From positions 62,001 through 126,000 of the forward strand of contig JAVDPC010000008.1 of the NCBI GenBank assembly GCA_031296915.1: a stretch of DNA of 64,000 bases, read 5' to 3'. Shown here piece by piece: positions 52,740 through 62,430 of this stretch. Source of the DNA: Cerasicoccus frondis. GTDB lineage: Bacteria; Verrucomicrobiota; Verrucomicrobiia; Opitutales; Cerasicoccaceae. The translations under genes were made by a program, and so were the position numbers. The notes below the pieces were generated by a model. That model was not told where the DNA came from, searched no databases, and saw nothing but the letters and a program-made list of their open reading frames with translations. Each line of letters starts with the position of its first letter. Position 1 is the first letter of the stretch.

Positions 52740-54728
52740 TCAGCCTGCAATAGCCCAGGACTTTGCAGGCATTTGGATTTGGTCTCCTTGTTGGATGACC
52801 ATCTTACTGGACGCTAGGATTTGCTTGCTCGGTGCATCAATCGTGTGTGCACGGCTGCCATAGTTACATAGGGCCCAGGCTTCGCGGCCGTTTTGCTCAC
52901 TTAATGGGGTCAGGGTGAACTCGTCTGCGGCCGGGTAGAGGAAGATGCTTTCTCGCTTGGTAATGCTCAGGAGGAAGGCTCGTCGACTTGGCTCATCTAG
53001 CTCGGAGCCGGGGAGGTATATGGCGCCTTTGCCGTACGGGCGTCTCAGGCCCCAAGGCATGCCGTTGAAGCGTTCTGATGTATAGACACCAATTACTTCG
53101 TCTTGAGCTCCTGCTTCAAAGACAGTGGCAAACTGATTTGTGGCGCCATGGCGTCCGCCTATGTCGACTTCGAGGTTCGCGGTTTTGATCAAGAAGCGAG
53201 TATGGAAACCGATGCGCTCTTCAAGTGAGCCTAGTAAATGGGTTTGTTGAGAGCCGTGATCCTGAGTGCGAAATCCGGAGTAGGGACCCGCGATCCAGAC
53301 TGTTCCATTTTCGACTAATGCTAGGGCTTGCTCAATGCATCTGTCACTCAAATGCGGAAGGTATGGCGTGAGGAGTAGTTTGCAGTTTGGCAGATCGCTC
53401 TCATCAAACACGATGTCGCGCCAAAGTCCAATATCCAAGAGCGTTTGGTAGTATTCACGCAACCGCTTATTGTAATCGTAGTTTGGCTCAAGGCCGCCGG
53501 CGGCATCAGCAAAGAAATAGCGTCCGTTGACTTCTGAGCGAACGAGGACGGCTTCAGCGCGAGATGGTTTGAAGTCCTTCAGGATGGGATCGAGTTTGTT
53601 TTTAACCTCGGTGGACTCCTCGACATTCATCCAGCCGCTTGAGGGTTGTCCATTGGCATGGACAATCGCGCTATTGATGATCTCGGAACCGCCAGGCTGC
53701 TGTTTCCAGGGCCAGAAGCAAAGACCGTTTCCGCCCATGGTGTAGTTTAAAAAACTGAAGCAACCCAACCAGCCTTTGGCATAGAGTTCCCCGGTGGTCA
53801 TTTGGTCTTCGCAGGAAGTTTCCATTGTCCAGTAGCGTCGACCAGGTAGCAAATTGCGGAAGGAATCAAAGCGGAATTGAATGGCGGTCGGAGATTGGTT
53901 GCCGGTGTAAAGGTCTGATGAGGCAAAGTCGAGTGCGCGGGAGAGTCGCCAATCGTCCGTCAGTGCGGTGCTGTTGTGAGTAATGGGAGCGTCGGTATGG
54001 CGTCTAATGATTTCTATGTGCTCCATTTGAAACTCAGCAATGGAGTCTGCCATAAAGCGACGATAGTTGAGCGTCAGGGCGAAGTTATGGGTGTAGTAGC
54101 AGAGTTTGTAGGGTGGGGGAACTTGATCAAAAGATTGGTAATGTTGGCTCCAGACGACGGTGTTCCATGAGCGATTGAGATGCTCGATATTGCCATAACG
54201 CTTTTCCAACCAACGCTGCCATGCGGCAGTGGATTCTGTGCTGAGGCAACGCTGTTGATGTGAGCCCAGTTCATTGTCGGTTTGCCATCCTATAATCGAT
54301 GGGTGGTGTGCGATGGCTGCGAGCATCGCATCGGTGATTTTTAGCGAATACTTCCGGAATATGTGGTTGTTGTAGGAGGCGTGTTGTCTTGCCCCATGCT
54401 TGTGCTGATACCCGTCAGGATCGACGTAGCCAATCTCGGGATGTTTCTCCAGCAGCCAGATCGGTGGCGTCGCTGTCGGGGTGCAGACAATTGCGCTAAT
54501 GCCATGATCCTGAAGTAGGTCTAGTGCGTCTAAGAGCCATTGGAAATCATACTTTCCCTCGGTGGGTTCCATTCGTGACCAGGCAAATTCAGCAACCCGC
54601 ACAACATTAAAGCTCAGTCGCTTCATGTTCTTGAGGTCCTCAATCCAGGTTTTGCGTGGGTATTGTTCGGGATACCAGGCAGCGCCCAGGAAAAGTTGGT
54701 CAGATGTCGCGTCGTTTGTCGTGGGCAT
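52740..54728 (-). CDS. GH42 beta-galactosidase
   Basis: A 662-residue glycosidase, no signal peptide. The TIM barrel starts with LGAAWYPEQYPRKTWIEDLKNMKRLSFNVVRVAEFAWSRMEP, characteristic of GH42. The acid/base Glu is in IGWQTDNELGSH (about residue 152) and the nucleophile Glu in RRYWTMETSCEDQ (about 304). The trimerisation/Rossmann-like domain (about 390-590) and a small beta C-terminal domain (AWALCNYGSRAHTIDAP) complete the usual architecture. It cleaves terminal beta-galactosides (or alpha-arabinopyranosides) in the cytoplasm. It lies 67 bp downstream of the sulfatase, so desulfation and galactoside release are likely coupled. Confidence 0.9.
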   Translation of the reverse strand: MPTTNDATSDQLFLGAAWYPEQYPRKTWIEDLKNMKRLSFNVVRVAEFAWSRMEPTEGKYDFQWLLDALDLLQDHGISAIVCTPTATPPIWLLEKHPEIGYVDPDGYQHKHGARQHASYNNHIFRKYSLKITDAMLAAIAHHPSIIGWQTDNELGSHQQRCLSTESTAAWQRWLEKRYGNIEHLNRSWNTVVWSQHYQSFDQVPPPYKLCYYTHNFALTLNYRRFMADSIAEFQMEHIEIIRRHTDAPITHNSTALTDDWRLSRALDFASSDLYTGNQSPTAIQFRFDSFRNLLPGRRYWTMETSCEDQMTTGELYAKGWLGCFSFLNYTMGGNGLCFWPWKQQPGGSEIINSAIVHANGQPSSGWMNVEESTEVKNKLDPILKDFKPSRAEAVLVRSEVNGRYFFADAAGGLEPNYDYNKRLREYYQTLLDIGLWRDIVFDESDLPNCKLLLTPYLPHLSDRCIEQALALVENGTVWIAGPYSGFRTQDHGSQQTHLLGSLEERIGFHTRFLIKTANLEVDIGGRHGATNQFATVFEAGAQDEVIGVYTSERFNGMPWGLRRPYGKGAIYLPGSELDEPSRRAFLLSITKRESIFLYPAADEFTLTPLSEQNGREAWALCNYGSRAHTIDAPSKQILASSKMVIQQGDQIQMPAKSWAIAG

Positions 54729-54795
54729 GGACGATGATTCTATTGTTACTTCCAGTTGAGCACTGCGGGTGCCGCTGTGTTGCTTGCTGCTCGAA

Positions 54796-56169
54796 TCAGC
54801 GCGCGGGCATGCTCTGGTTGACTGCTAGATCGATTCCAAAGCCTAAGTCATCGCGCTCTGCGCGAAAGCGTTCCAGCTCTTCGCTGTAGAGGAGATCGCT
54901 AATGAAGTTCGTTGTTTCGCCCGGATCGCGTTCGAGGTCGAAGAGCACTTCTGGAATGTCTGGGCCGAATGACTGATATTTTAGCGAGTCCCGTTTCAGC
55001 ATTAGATGCGCCCCTTGGTATTCTGAGCGAGCCGTGTTTTCCCAGGCTACATCTAGGTTGCGCGCTAGCGGGGCGAGGCTGCGACTATCGAGTCCTTCCG
55101 GTATCGGCAGATCACACATGTCGCAAAGGGTGGCAAAGAGATCGCAGAGGCTGACGTTTTCAGTCACTACTCTGCCGCCTTTTAATCCGCGTGGCCAACG
55201 GATGACCAATGGGGCGCGAACACTGCCTTCGAAGAATTTGAACTTTTCCCACACACTGTGCTCACCAAGCATTTCGCCGTGGTCAGACAGGTAGACAATG
55301 ATCCAATCATCGAGATTTTGGCCAGCGAGCTGCAAAGCATCAAAAACCCTTTGACAATCGGAATCTAGAGAATCGATCATGCCGTAATAGGCAGCAGTGG
55401 CGCGGCGAATGTCGCGCTTGCTAGCATCTTTATCGGGAACAACTGCCTTTTGTGAAAGAACTGGATGATCGAATAGCTGTTGATCTAAAAATGGCTCTAC
55501 TCGATTAAGGTAATACTCGAAACGCTCTTGGTCGGTGAAGTAGGGATAGTGAGGACGGCCGAAGCTGATCTTCAGCATCAGTGGTGCTTCTGGGGTCGAA
55601 TTGTCATAATCGGAATCAATGAAATACCTGCGTATGAAATTAAGCGCGGCGTCTAGTGTAAATTGGTCATCGTCCTGGTGGGGGCCGCGGCATACGCCTG
55701 CGCGGCATATCTCTTTTGCGTCTGACCATTTGCCCGCGTAGTCGGAACTGCGTGAGCTGGATACGATTCGATCGATGTGCTCGCGGTTTAGTTTTACATC
55801 ACCGGCGAGGCGTTGAGTCCAACCTTGCATTTGGTCACTGCCGCGATGATGTAACTTACCCGAGCAAACCGTGGAATATCCATATTGGCTAAAGCGTCGG
55901 GCGTAGGTCATGTGTCCAGGATTCAGGTCCTGATGAAACTGTTCGCATCCGGTATGCTTAGGATACTGGCCGGCGAGAATACTTTGACGTGCGGGGATGC
56001 AAACCGGTGATGGGGTATAGGCGTTGCTAAATACGACGCCTGTCTGAGCTAACCAATCAAGAGCAGGTGTGCGGATTATGTCGTTGCCCGCAAAGCCAGC
56101 TACGTCTGCGCGGTGTTCATCGCTCATTAGTATCAGCACGTTTGGGCGCTTGTTGTCTGCTTTAAGCAT
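54796..56169 (-). CDS. Type I (formylglycine) sulfatase
   Basis: A 457-residue S1-family sulfatase. NVLILMSDEHRADVAGF at residues 10-26 supplies the metal-binding Asp; the modification motif is CIPAR in YTPSPVCIPARQSILAGQYPKHTG (about residues 52-75), so the Cys is converted to formylglycine by an unlinked FGE. WIIVYLSDHGEMLGEHSVWEKF (about 288) gives the second metal/His site. No signal peptide is visible, so action on imported oligosaccharides is likely, though many sulfatases have cryptic signals. It heads the minus-strand string sulfatase-GH42-giant-partner-GH43, with operator O5 90 bp upstream. Confidence 0.92.
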   Translation of the reverse strand: MLKADNKRPNVLILMSDEHRADVAGFAGNDIIRTPALDWLAQTGVVFSNAYTPSPVCIPARQSILAGQYPKHTGCEQFHQDLNPGHMTYARRFSQYGYSTVCSGKLHHRGSDQMQGWTQRLAGDVKLNREHIDRIVSSSRSSDYAGKWSDAKEICRAGVCRGPHQDDDQFTLDAALNFIRRYFIDSDYDNSTPEAPLMLKISFGRPHYPYFTDQERFEYYLNRVEPFLDQQLFDHPVLSQKAVVPDKDASKRDIRRATAAYYGMIDSLDSDCQRVFDALQLAGQNLDDWIIVYLSDHGEMLGEHSVWEKFKFFEGSVRAPLVIRWPRGLKGGRVVTENVSLCDLFATLCDMCDLPIPEGLDSRSLAPLARNLDVAWENTARSEYQGAHLMLKRDSLKYQSFGPDIPEVLFDLERDPGETTNFISDLLYSEELERFRAERDDLGFGIDLAVNQSMPAR

Positions 56170-56258
56170 GAGTCTTTGTAAAGCGGTTCAATTGGATTGG
56201 GAGTAATGGCTTTCTGTGAGTGTGTGACGTTAATAATTGCTTCGGCAAATCTGATGGC

Positions 56259-56276
56259 TGCTCAATCATTTGACTG
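56259..56276. promoter_or_regulatory. Putative LacI-type operator O5 upstream of the sulfatase
   Basis: TGCTCAA-TCAT-TTGACTG: left arm perfect, right arm four of seven. It lies 90 bp before the sulfatase start. The divergent gap 56170-56499 holds this site and O4 and no gene. Confidence 0.5.
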
Positions 56277-56402
56277 GGGTTTGCCGCACTCTCATTGGTT
56301 AGTTTCTAGACTCATTGGGTGTGTGAGTAAGTTGCTTCAGCGTCTACGACTATGGAGACAACGGTTGTGATGCTGCGTGGCATGCGGCTGCCCGCTCTGT
56401 TT

Positions 56403-56420
56403 TGCTCAACTGTTCGACCA
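56403..56420. promoter_or_regulatory. Putative LacI-type operator O4 upstream of the second PEP-CTERM gene
   Basis: TGCTCAA-CTGT-TCGACCA: left arm perfect, right arm five of seven. It lies 80 bp before the ATG at 56500, the same kind of position as O1 before the first PEP-CTERM gene. Confidence 0.55.
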
Positions 56421-56499
56421 CGAATAGAATTTGCCCCTGGAAGGGAGAAATATTTGTAATGGCCACCGATTCTTCAACTTAACCCAAAGACTACCCAAA

Positions 56500-57339
56500 A
56501 TGAAATCAGCACTAAGTATCTACACCGCAGCATGCCTTCTCTCCGTATCTTACGCTAATGCGCAATTCATTATCTATGAGGGGTTTGAGACGCCGGGCGA
56601 CTATGCCGATGGCGTTACCATCACTTCTCAGACCGGTGGGGGATCCGGTGATTGGGGCGGGAGTAATTGGTCGATTGAAAACCCTGGAATTGGTTATCAG
56701 TCGGTCACGACATCGCTCACCTACTCAGATGGAAGTAACAATTTAACTACCAGTGATGGGTCATTAAGCAAGGTCGCTGGAAGCAACACCATCAGTTACA
56801 GGAATTTCGATAACACCGCTTTTAACAATACTTTTGGCAGTGGCGGCGAGATTTGGTTTAGTGCTCTGTTTCACGCTGAGAGCACGACAGATATTGTCTA
56901 TCGAATCAGTCGGGATAGTGCGTTTAATGGTCCGGGCTTCAACGTAGAGAACGGCCAATTGAGCGCTCGATTCAACAACACCATTTCGTCTAGCAGCATC
57001 TCCGTAGATAATGGTGAGACGTATTTTGTGGTCGGAAGAGTAACGCCGGATACAACGAATACTTTGGATCTGTGGTTGAACCCTTCGTTGGGTAGCGCAC
57101 CGATTGGAGCGGGCGATTTAACCGTGGACCAAGGCTACGATCTAACTCTGTTGGCTCGGACCATTGTTCAAAGTCGCAATAATGACAGCGCCATGCTTGA
57201 TGAGCTGCGCTTGGGTTCCACCTTTGCGTCGGTGACCCCAAACACGGCGATTCCTGAGCCATCGACATACGTGCTTCTGTTCGCATGTGCGATTGGTGCA
57301 GTCGCTATCTGTCGTCGTGGCAGAAACAACGTATCCTAA
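56500..57339 (+). CDS. PEP-CTERM exoprotein with LamG-like domain
   Basis: A 279-residue secreted protein. The ATG at 56500 puts a clean signal peptide first (MKSALSIYTAACLLSVSYANA); an upstream ATG at 56431 would bury it. The mature part is one beta-sandwich of concanavalin/LamG style (FIIYEGFETPGDYADG at the start, EIWFSALFHAES in the middle, LDELRLGSTFASVTP near the end). It ends with the sorting tag IPEPSTYVLLFACAIGAVAIC then RRGR. The leader is C/A-rich without Shine-Dalgarno and shares ATTCTTCAAC with the first PEP-CTERM gene's leader. It is probably a surface glycan-binding protein under operator O4. Confidence 0.82.
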   Translation: MKSALSIYTAACLLSVSYANAQFIIYEGFETPGDYADGVTITSQTGGGSGDWGGSNWSIENPGIGYQSVTTSLTYSDGSNNLTTSDGSLSKVAGSNTISYRNFDNTAFNNTFGSGGEIWFSALFHAESTTDIVYRISRDSAFNGPGFNVENGQLSARFNNTISSSSISVDNGETYFVVGRVTPDTTNTLDLWLNPSLGSAPIGAGDLTVDQGYDLTLLARTIVQSRNNDSAMLDELRLGSTFASVTPNTAIPEPSTYVLLFACAIGAVAICRRGRNNVS

Positions 57340-57355
57340 TCGCTGAGTAATCGCG

Positions 57356-57386
57356 GGGAGTGCGGCATTTCGCCGCGCTCCCTTTT
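57356..57386 (+). terminator. Rho-independent terminator after the PEP-CTERM gene
   Basis: An 11-bp stem (GGGAGTGCGGC / GCCGCGCTCCC, one G-U) with a 5-base loop and TTTT, 17 bp after the stop codon. Confidence 0.8.
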
Positions 57387-57509
57387 GCCCCTCGTTGCCT
57401 TGCTTGAAGCTTTGAAGTAAGCGGCAGTTCGCTGTACCCGTACATCGTGTTTCTGCCGTTTGTGTCTCTTGCTAGTGGTTCTACACCCCTTACCCTATCT
57501 CTCATTACG

Positions 57510-60500
57510 ATGAATAAAAAAATTGCGACTCTCATCGCCTGTATGCCTGCCCTTTGCCTGAATGCGTTTACGGAGTATTCAGGAACCATGAATGATTTCA
57601 TGGGCATCAATATTCATACCATTTTATGGAAGGACTATTATAGCCCCGATGCAGACTATGACCACATGAACATCAGCCAGGCGTTTAAGTGGGTCCGAAA
57701 TTACCAGCGATGGGATTGGTTGGAGCCAACCAATGATGACTATGACTGGGAAAATTCTGTTGGAGGTGAATTCGACGAGTACTATCGCCTGCTCAATGAA
57801 GATGGTATCAATATCGTGGTTGTGCCCGTAGAAGTGCCCGCTTGGCTACAGAGTTCGATCCATTTTCCAGTCGATAATGGTGATGGAAGTGAGCCGAATC
57901 ACTATCGTGAGACGGCTGAGTACTTTGCCCAAATGTCTGCGCGATATGGGCCGACCGGTGGGCTTTCATCAACTCGGCTTGAAACCGAGGATAAAGTTCA
58001 AGGCCTCGATTACATACGCTACTTCGAATCGCACAATGAGCCAAATCAAGATTGGAAACCGATACTATGGCCTGCCAATCTCCACGGGCATTATCTGAAT
58101 GCGGTTCACGATGGTAGGGGAGTCGAACGGAACGGAACGATGCCGCTTGCTGGGATAAAGCAAGGGGATCCCAATGTGGTTCACGTGGCACCAGGCTTAG
58201 TGAGCAATGGGGTGGATGACAGTTACTGGTTCCATTCATTCTTTTCGGCCGGACGGCAGGCCTATGACATCATGAACATACATTCCTACTTTCGGAATGA
58301 GCACCTGTTTCCGCCTAATACTTGGCCTTGGCCGCCTGAGACGATTGGGGTCTCACCAGAGTACTATATCCTGGAAAGCGGCGTGGATGAGATTCAGAAA
58401 GCTATCGAGTGGCGTGACCAAAATATTCCCGGGACACCTGTTTGGGTTACCGAGTTTGGCTGGGATACGTACGACAATAACAACAGCCATTCGCGAGGCT
58501 ATGCGCCTGAGCTTGCTCAAGCCAATTACATCATGCGGGCATTCCCGCTGATGAAGCGAATTGGAGTCGATAAGGCATTTCTGTTCTTTGATTTTGATCC
58601 GAATTCGACCAGTCCTCAGTTGTTCTCCAGTTCGGGAATCTTTCGCGATAAAGATACCGGCTATGAGCCCAAGATTGCCTACTATTATTTGACCGCGATG
58701 TCTCAAGCCGTCGGCGAGTATGCTTATGATGGTGCCACGATTTTTGGTGAAGGCGACCCGGAAGTGTATGCCTATTCTTTTTCGAAATCAGTAACCGATA
58801 AGGTGGTTATGATCTGGTGCCGCGAGCCGGACTCACTCGTCGACGATGGCGCCACATTGGCTAACTATGTATTTGCCCTGCCCAATATGGAGTCGTGTGA
58901 ATTGATTGTGCCGACTGATGGAGTAATTGGTGGAGTTCAAACTTCGCTGAGCGTAACTCAGTCAGGACAGGTCGGCGCCAATGTTACCGTGCCTTCGCTC
59001 TCTGAGACACCGGTGTTCTTGAAGATTTCAGGAACGCAAAGCCTCAGTCTTAACTTGGCTCCAGAAGTCGTGGCTGATAAGGATTTTGAAGTTCAGCTTC
59101 CTGCTACGACTGCTACGATCTCCTGTGATGCCAGTGACGAAGACGGCGCTATTCAGTCCTATCATTGGACGCAATTAGAGGGGCCGACCATTACGATTGC
59201 ACAGGCTACATCGAGTGCTGCTTCGCTGAGTGGACTCGTGGAGGGTAACTATGCCTTTCAAGTTGACGTCACTGACGATAACGGCGCCGTATCGCATGAT
59301 GTCATGCGTCTTGCGGTAACATCGCGCACCTCATACAGCGGCAGCCCTCACAGTATTCCTGGTTTGATCCAGGCAGAAGATTTCGACAATGGCGGCGAGG
59401 GTGTCAGTTACCACGATACGACTGTCGGCAACTCAAAAGGAGACTATCGAACTGATGTAGACGTTGATATAAAATTGCTCACTAGCCAGCCGGAGAATCA
59501 TTACATTGCGGATGGTGCGGCCAGCGAATGGCTTGAGTATTCTGTATCGGTTGCGCAAACAGGATTATACTCCATCAATTTGAACCTGGCGGCATACAAT
59601 GCGGACAGGCGAATTGAAGTCCTAATTGATGGACTAAACATTTCTGGTATCGTATCGGCAGTGCAGACGAATTCGCACACGGTTTTTGCCAGCAATGTTG
59701 CGGAGCCTGTGTTGCTGACAGAAGGAGAGCATATCTTGCGAGTGCATTTCATTACGAGCGGTGTGGCGTTAGACTGGATCGATATTCAGCCATTTGATGA
59801 CGGGGTTCCGACTGGCGAGTATTTTCATTTAGTCAATCCCACCTCTGGCTGGGCCTCGCTACGCATTTTCTACGAGGTCAAATGGCAGGATGATCTGGAT
59901 GTGCTGGCTGGTGGGAATGACATGCTAGAGTTTTGGGTGACTGATGAGTCTCCAGGGCTTACAGCAGATTGGGACAACCTGAAAATTGCCATCAGCGATA
60001 CTTCAGGAAACATCGCAGAAATCGTTATTGGAGATTACATTGAGGGCGTCGGAATTAACTGGAGCCAAGCATTGGTGCCGCTTTCCGTTTATTCCACTAT
60101 GGGAGTCGACTTGCAGCATGTTCGGTTTCTGGAATTTCGTTCTTCCAATGCATCGGGTCCTATTGATATCGGACTTGATGAAATAACCTTCTCGGGGGGC
60201 AGCACTCCGTTTCTCTGGTACGGTGACTCTCATTTGAACAATCCGCTTTCAAACAACAGTCCAATAACGCTAACGATTGAGCCGAATGGAGGTTTGGGCG
60301 TTGAGCCAGAATACAATGAAGCTCCATTCGTTGATGCGGGCCAGGATGTTGTTATCCGCCCGGCATTAGACTCTTACACTTTCGTTTCAGATGTTTACGA
60401 TGTTGACGGCGCGGTTGCTCAGTATCAGTGGATTCAGTTGAGTGGGCCAACGTTAGCATCCGTAAGTGGCGACACCGGTGCGGACATGACTATCGAACTC

Positions 60501-61115
60501 GAGCCGAGCAGCTTTGGAACTTACGAATTCCGTCTGTATGCGACTGACGATTCGGGAAATACCTCGGAGGATGACGTAACTTTGGTTTATGAAGACACCG
60601 GAGGCTATATTGCCATGGATCATACGGCGGAAAATTGGCGGTCTTTCTCGATCTTTCATGATTCTACGAAAGACCCATTCGATGTGATCACGGGAAGCAG
60701 CGTTAACAATACGACGCTGGATATCTACTTTAAGCGCTTTGATCTCGGCTACACGATTGATTGGACGAAGCTATTCGTCGAACTCAATGATGACGATGTG
60801 CCTGCTGCGACTGCTTCTGCTGCGGTTGCAGATTACATGAGCGGTGGCATTGATGATACATGGATAAAGGTCTCGATTCCGCTAAGCGTATATGGCGCGG
60901 TGAACTTACAGAATGTAGATTCAGTTATTATCCGTTCTGGAAAGGCCGGCCCGTTCTATTCACTGGGGATCGACGAAATCGGCTTCAGTGGGGGTTCCGA
61001 GCCACTCCTTTGGTATGGTGACGGCAACGCGGATGTCGTTTTCAATTCCAGTATCGCCGCCGAATTGAATGTTTCTCTAACAACTAGTGGAGGAGCAGCC
61101 ATTGAGTCTCTGTAA
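57510..61115 (+). CDS. Large secreted glycosidase (clan-A barrel, GH39/GH5-like) with PKD-like, CBM6 and repeated C-terminal modules
   Basis: A 1201-residue exported protein; ATG at 57510 gives the signal MNKKIATLIACMPALCLNA. Residues about 25-440 are a TIM barrel with the clan-A pair: acid/base Glu in FESHNEPNQDW (about 172) and nucleophile Glu in PVWVTEFGWDTYD (about 315). Then come a K319/PKD-like module (about 510-605), a CBM6 (about 612-765; SIPGLIQAEDFDNGGEG... GVALDWIDIQPF), module C (about 770-920), another PKD-like module (about 935-1030), and a second copy of C (about 1035-1180); both C copies end in GLDEI.FSGGS.P.LWYGD. No PEP-CTERM tag, so release or another anchor is expected. 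The exact GH family is uncertain. Confidence 0.75.
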   Translation: MNKKIATLIACMPALCLNAFTEYSGTMNDFMGINIHTILWKDYYSPDADYDHMNISQAFKWVRNYQRWDWLEPTNDDYDWENSVGGEFDEYYRLLNEDGINIVVVPVEVPAWLQSSIHFPVDNGDGSEPNHYRETAEYFAQMSARYGPTGGLSSTRLETEDKVQGLDYIRYFESHNEPNQDWKPILWPANLHGHYLNAVHDGRGVERNGTMPLAGIKQGDPNVVHVAPGLVSNGVDDSYWFHSFFSAGRQAYDIMNIHSYFRNEHLFPPNTWPWPPETIGVSPEYYILESGVDEIQKAIEWRDQNIPGTPVWVTEFGWDTYDNNNSHSRGYAPELAQANYIMRAFPLMKRIGVDKAFLFFDFDPNSTSPQLFSSSGIFRDKDTGYEPKIAYYYLTAMSQAVGEYAYDGATIFGEGDPEVYAYSFSKSVTDKVVMIWCREPDSLVDDGATLANYVFALPNMESCELIVPTDGVIGGVQTSLSVTQSGQVGANVTVPSLSETPVFLKISGTQSLSLNLAPEVVADKDFEVQLPATTATISCDASDEDGAIQSYHWTQLEGPTITIAQATSSAASLSGLVEGNYAFQVDVTDDNGAVSHDVMRLAVTSRTSYSGSPHSIPGLIQAEDFDNGGEGVSYHDTTVGNSKGDYRTDVDVDIKLLTSQPENHYIADGAASEWLEYSVSVAQTGLYSINLNLAAYNADRRIEVLIDGLNISGIVSAVQTNSHTVFASNVAEPVLLTEGEHILRVHFITSGVALDWIDIQPFDDGVPTGEYFHLVNPTSGWASLRIFYEVKWQDDLDVLAGGNDMLEFWVTDESPGLTADWDNLKIAISDTSGNIAEIVIGDYIEGVGINWSQALVPLSVYSTMGVDLQHVRFLEFRSSNASGPIDIGLDEITFSGGSTPFLWYGDSHLNNPLSNNSPITLTIEPNGGLGVEPEYNEAPFVDAGQDVVIRPALDSYTFVSDVYDVDGAVAQYQWIQLSGPTLASVSGDTGADMTIELEPSSFGTYEFRLYATDDSGNTSEDDVTLVYEDTGGYIAMDHTAENWRSFSIFHDSTKDPFDVITGSSVNNTTLDIYFKRFDLGYTIDWTKLFVELNDDDVPAATASAAVADYMSGGIDDTWIKVSIPLSVYGAVNLQNVDSVIIRSGKAGPFYSLGIDEIGFSGGSEPLLWYGDGNADVVFNSSIAAELNVSLTTSGGAAIESL

Positions 61116-61149
61116 GGTCGAAATCATCCATGCGCGATACAGGTATAAG

Positions 61150-61187
61150 GCGTGCGTCCTCTGGGGGGAGGGCGCGCGCTATTCTTA
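61150..61187 (+). terminator. Probable terminator hairpin after the large glycosidase
   Basis: A 12-bp stem with two G-U pairs (GCGTGCGTCCTC / GAGGGCGCGCGC) around a G-rich loop, 34 bp after the stop; the following T-run is poor (ATTCTT). The remaining gap to the LacI gene shows nothing else. Confidence 0.5.
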
Positions 61188-61306
61188 CGCGAATTTACTC
61201 ACTGGTTTCAGATTTCTTGAAGCACAGATAAATGTAAACTCGAGCATGCGGTATTCAAAGCAAGCAAACGGCTTTGAAAATCATACTACCCAACGATTTG
61301 CCTGGA

Positions 61307-62356
61307 TCAGGCAGAAGCTTCGATGTCCGCTTTCTTACCCAAGAGCGTCTTGCCTTGTTGCCATGCCCCATCGATTACTTGAGTCATTGGGTCTTGGGGG
61401 CAGCCACGATGTCCGCTCATCATGAGCATGTGTAGGAGACTGATCGCGTGTGAGCCTATGATTTCCGACTTCAAGTGAATGCCGGAAATCTCAGTGTCAT
61501 CCTCGATACATAGGCAGCAGAAGCCAACGTCTTCAGGAACACGTTTGCCAGCTTCCAGCATGAAGTCACGAATTTGAGGTTCACTGCTGACAACGACATC
61601 GCATTGGTTGTCGTCCAGCCATTGTAGGAAGGTAGATTTATCCAGCTGATCCCACTTATACACTGGGAGTTTTGCCATGCTTTCGGGGAAGTCATATTGC
61701 TTCGCCAAAAAGGAGGCTAGCCAGCATAGACGATGCAACTTGTTTTCCTTGCTTGGGATGGCGAGGCCAATTCTTTTATAGCCTAGCCGTCGGAGGAAGT
61801 AGACGCTTATCTGCATCGAACCGTAGTGATTATGGGTAACGGTATTGATGATCGGCCAGTGCAGGGTTCTTCCTACTTGAGCAACGGAGAAATTCGAAAA
61901 ATCAAAATGAATGCGTGTCTCTTCCGGAGGTAAGGGAAGTAGCAGAATACCCTTAATGCCCCGGTTAAATAAGATTGAAGCCGTACGCTTAGGGCCGCCG
62001 TTTTCCTCAATCCAAAAATCTTCTAGCTTGTAGCCCAAGGCAGCCGCCATCTTTTGCGCGCCGGCATAGTATGCCTTGATGGTTGGTGACTCACGCCATG
62101 CATACTTTGTTGGCCAGCTGGAAAGGACTGCGATCGTCGTATTGCGGGTCCCAACCGCTTCTGAATTACGATACGAAGAAAGTGATGACAGCCAAGGGTC
62201 GGGGGCGTAGCCCAAGTCATTGGCAATTTGTTGGACGCGGGAGATCGTTTCCTTGGGAATACGGCCGTGATTGCGCAATGCCAGGGAGACTGTGGATATA
62301 GATACCTCTGCGCGCTCAGCGATATCTTTTAGGGTAACTCGCTTTCCTAAGCTCAT
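61307..62356 (-). CDS. LacI-family transcriptional regulator (regulator 2)
   Basis: A 349-residue LacI protein. HTH at about residues 6-28 (VTLKDIAERAEVSISTVSLALRNH), hinge region GYAPDPWLSSLSSYR, sensor domain from about 65 to the end. It is related to regulator 1 along its length (ISTVSLALRNHGRIP against YSTVSLALRDHPRVS), but the recognition helix differs at its first base-contacting position (Ile for Tyr), so DNA preference may overlap without being identical. Its own 74-bp upstream gap lacks a good copy of the shared palindrome; only a weak inverted repeat (ACACT...AGTGT) is present. It probably controls the flanking glycosidases. Confidence 0.9.
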   Translation of the reverse strand: MSLGKRVTLKDIAERAEVSISTVSLALRNHGRIPKETISRVQQIANDLGYAPDPWLSSLSSYRNSEAVGTRNTTIAVLSSWPTKYAWRESPTIKAYYAGAQKMAAALGYKLEDFWIEENGGPKRTASILFNRGIKGILLLPLPPEETRIHFDFSNFSVAQVGRTLHWPIINTVTHNHYGSMQISVYFLRRLGYKRIGLAIPSKENKLHRLCWLASFLAKQYDFPESMAKLPVYKWDQLDKSTFLQWLDDNQCDVVVSSEPQIRDFMLEAGKRVPEDVGFCCLCIEDDTEISGIHLKSEIIGSHAISLLHMLMMSGHRGCPQDPMTQVIDGAWQQGKTLLGKKADIEASA

Positions 62357-62430
62357 TTGCTGGTATCATGACACTGCAAGCTGTTTTATCAAGTGTATTA
62401 GATTTAGGGGATCGCGGTGGTTGCTTCTCA

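Noticed and set aside
54729..54795. TTGAGCA half-site between sulfatase and GH42
   Set aside because: The left arm (GTTACTT) matches the consensus at only one position, so it was not counted as an operator.
62357..62430. Possible operator upstream of LacI regulator 2
   Set aside because: The ACACT...AGTGT repeat has only 5-base arms 16 bases apart and does not match the shared palindrome.
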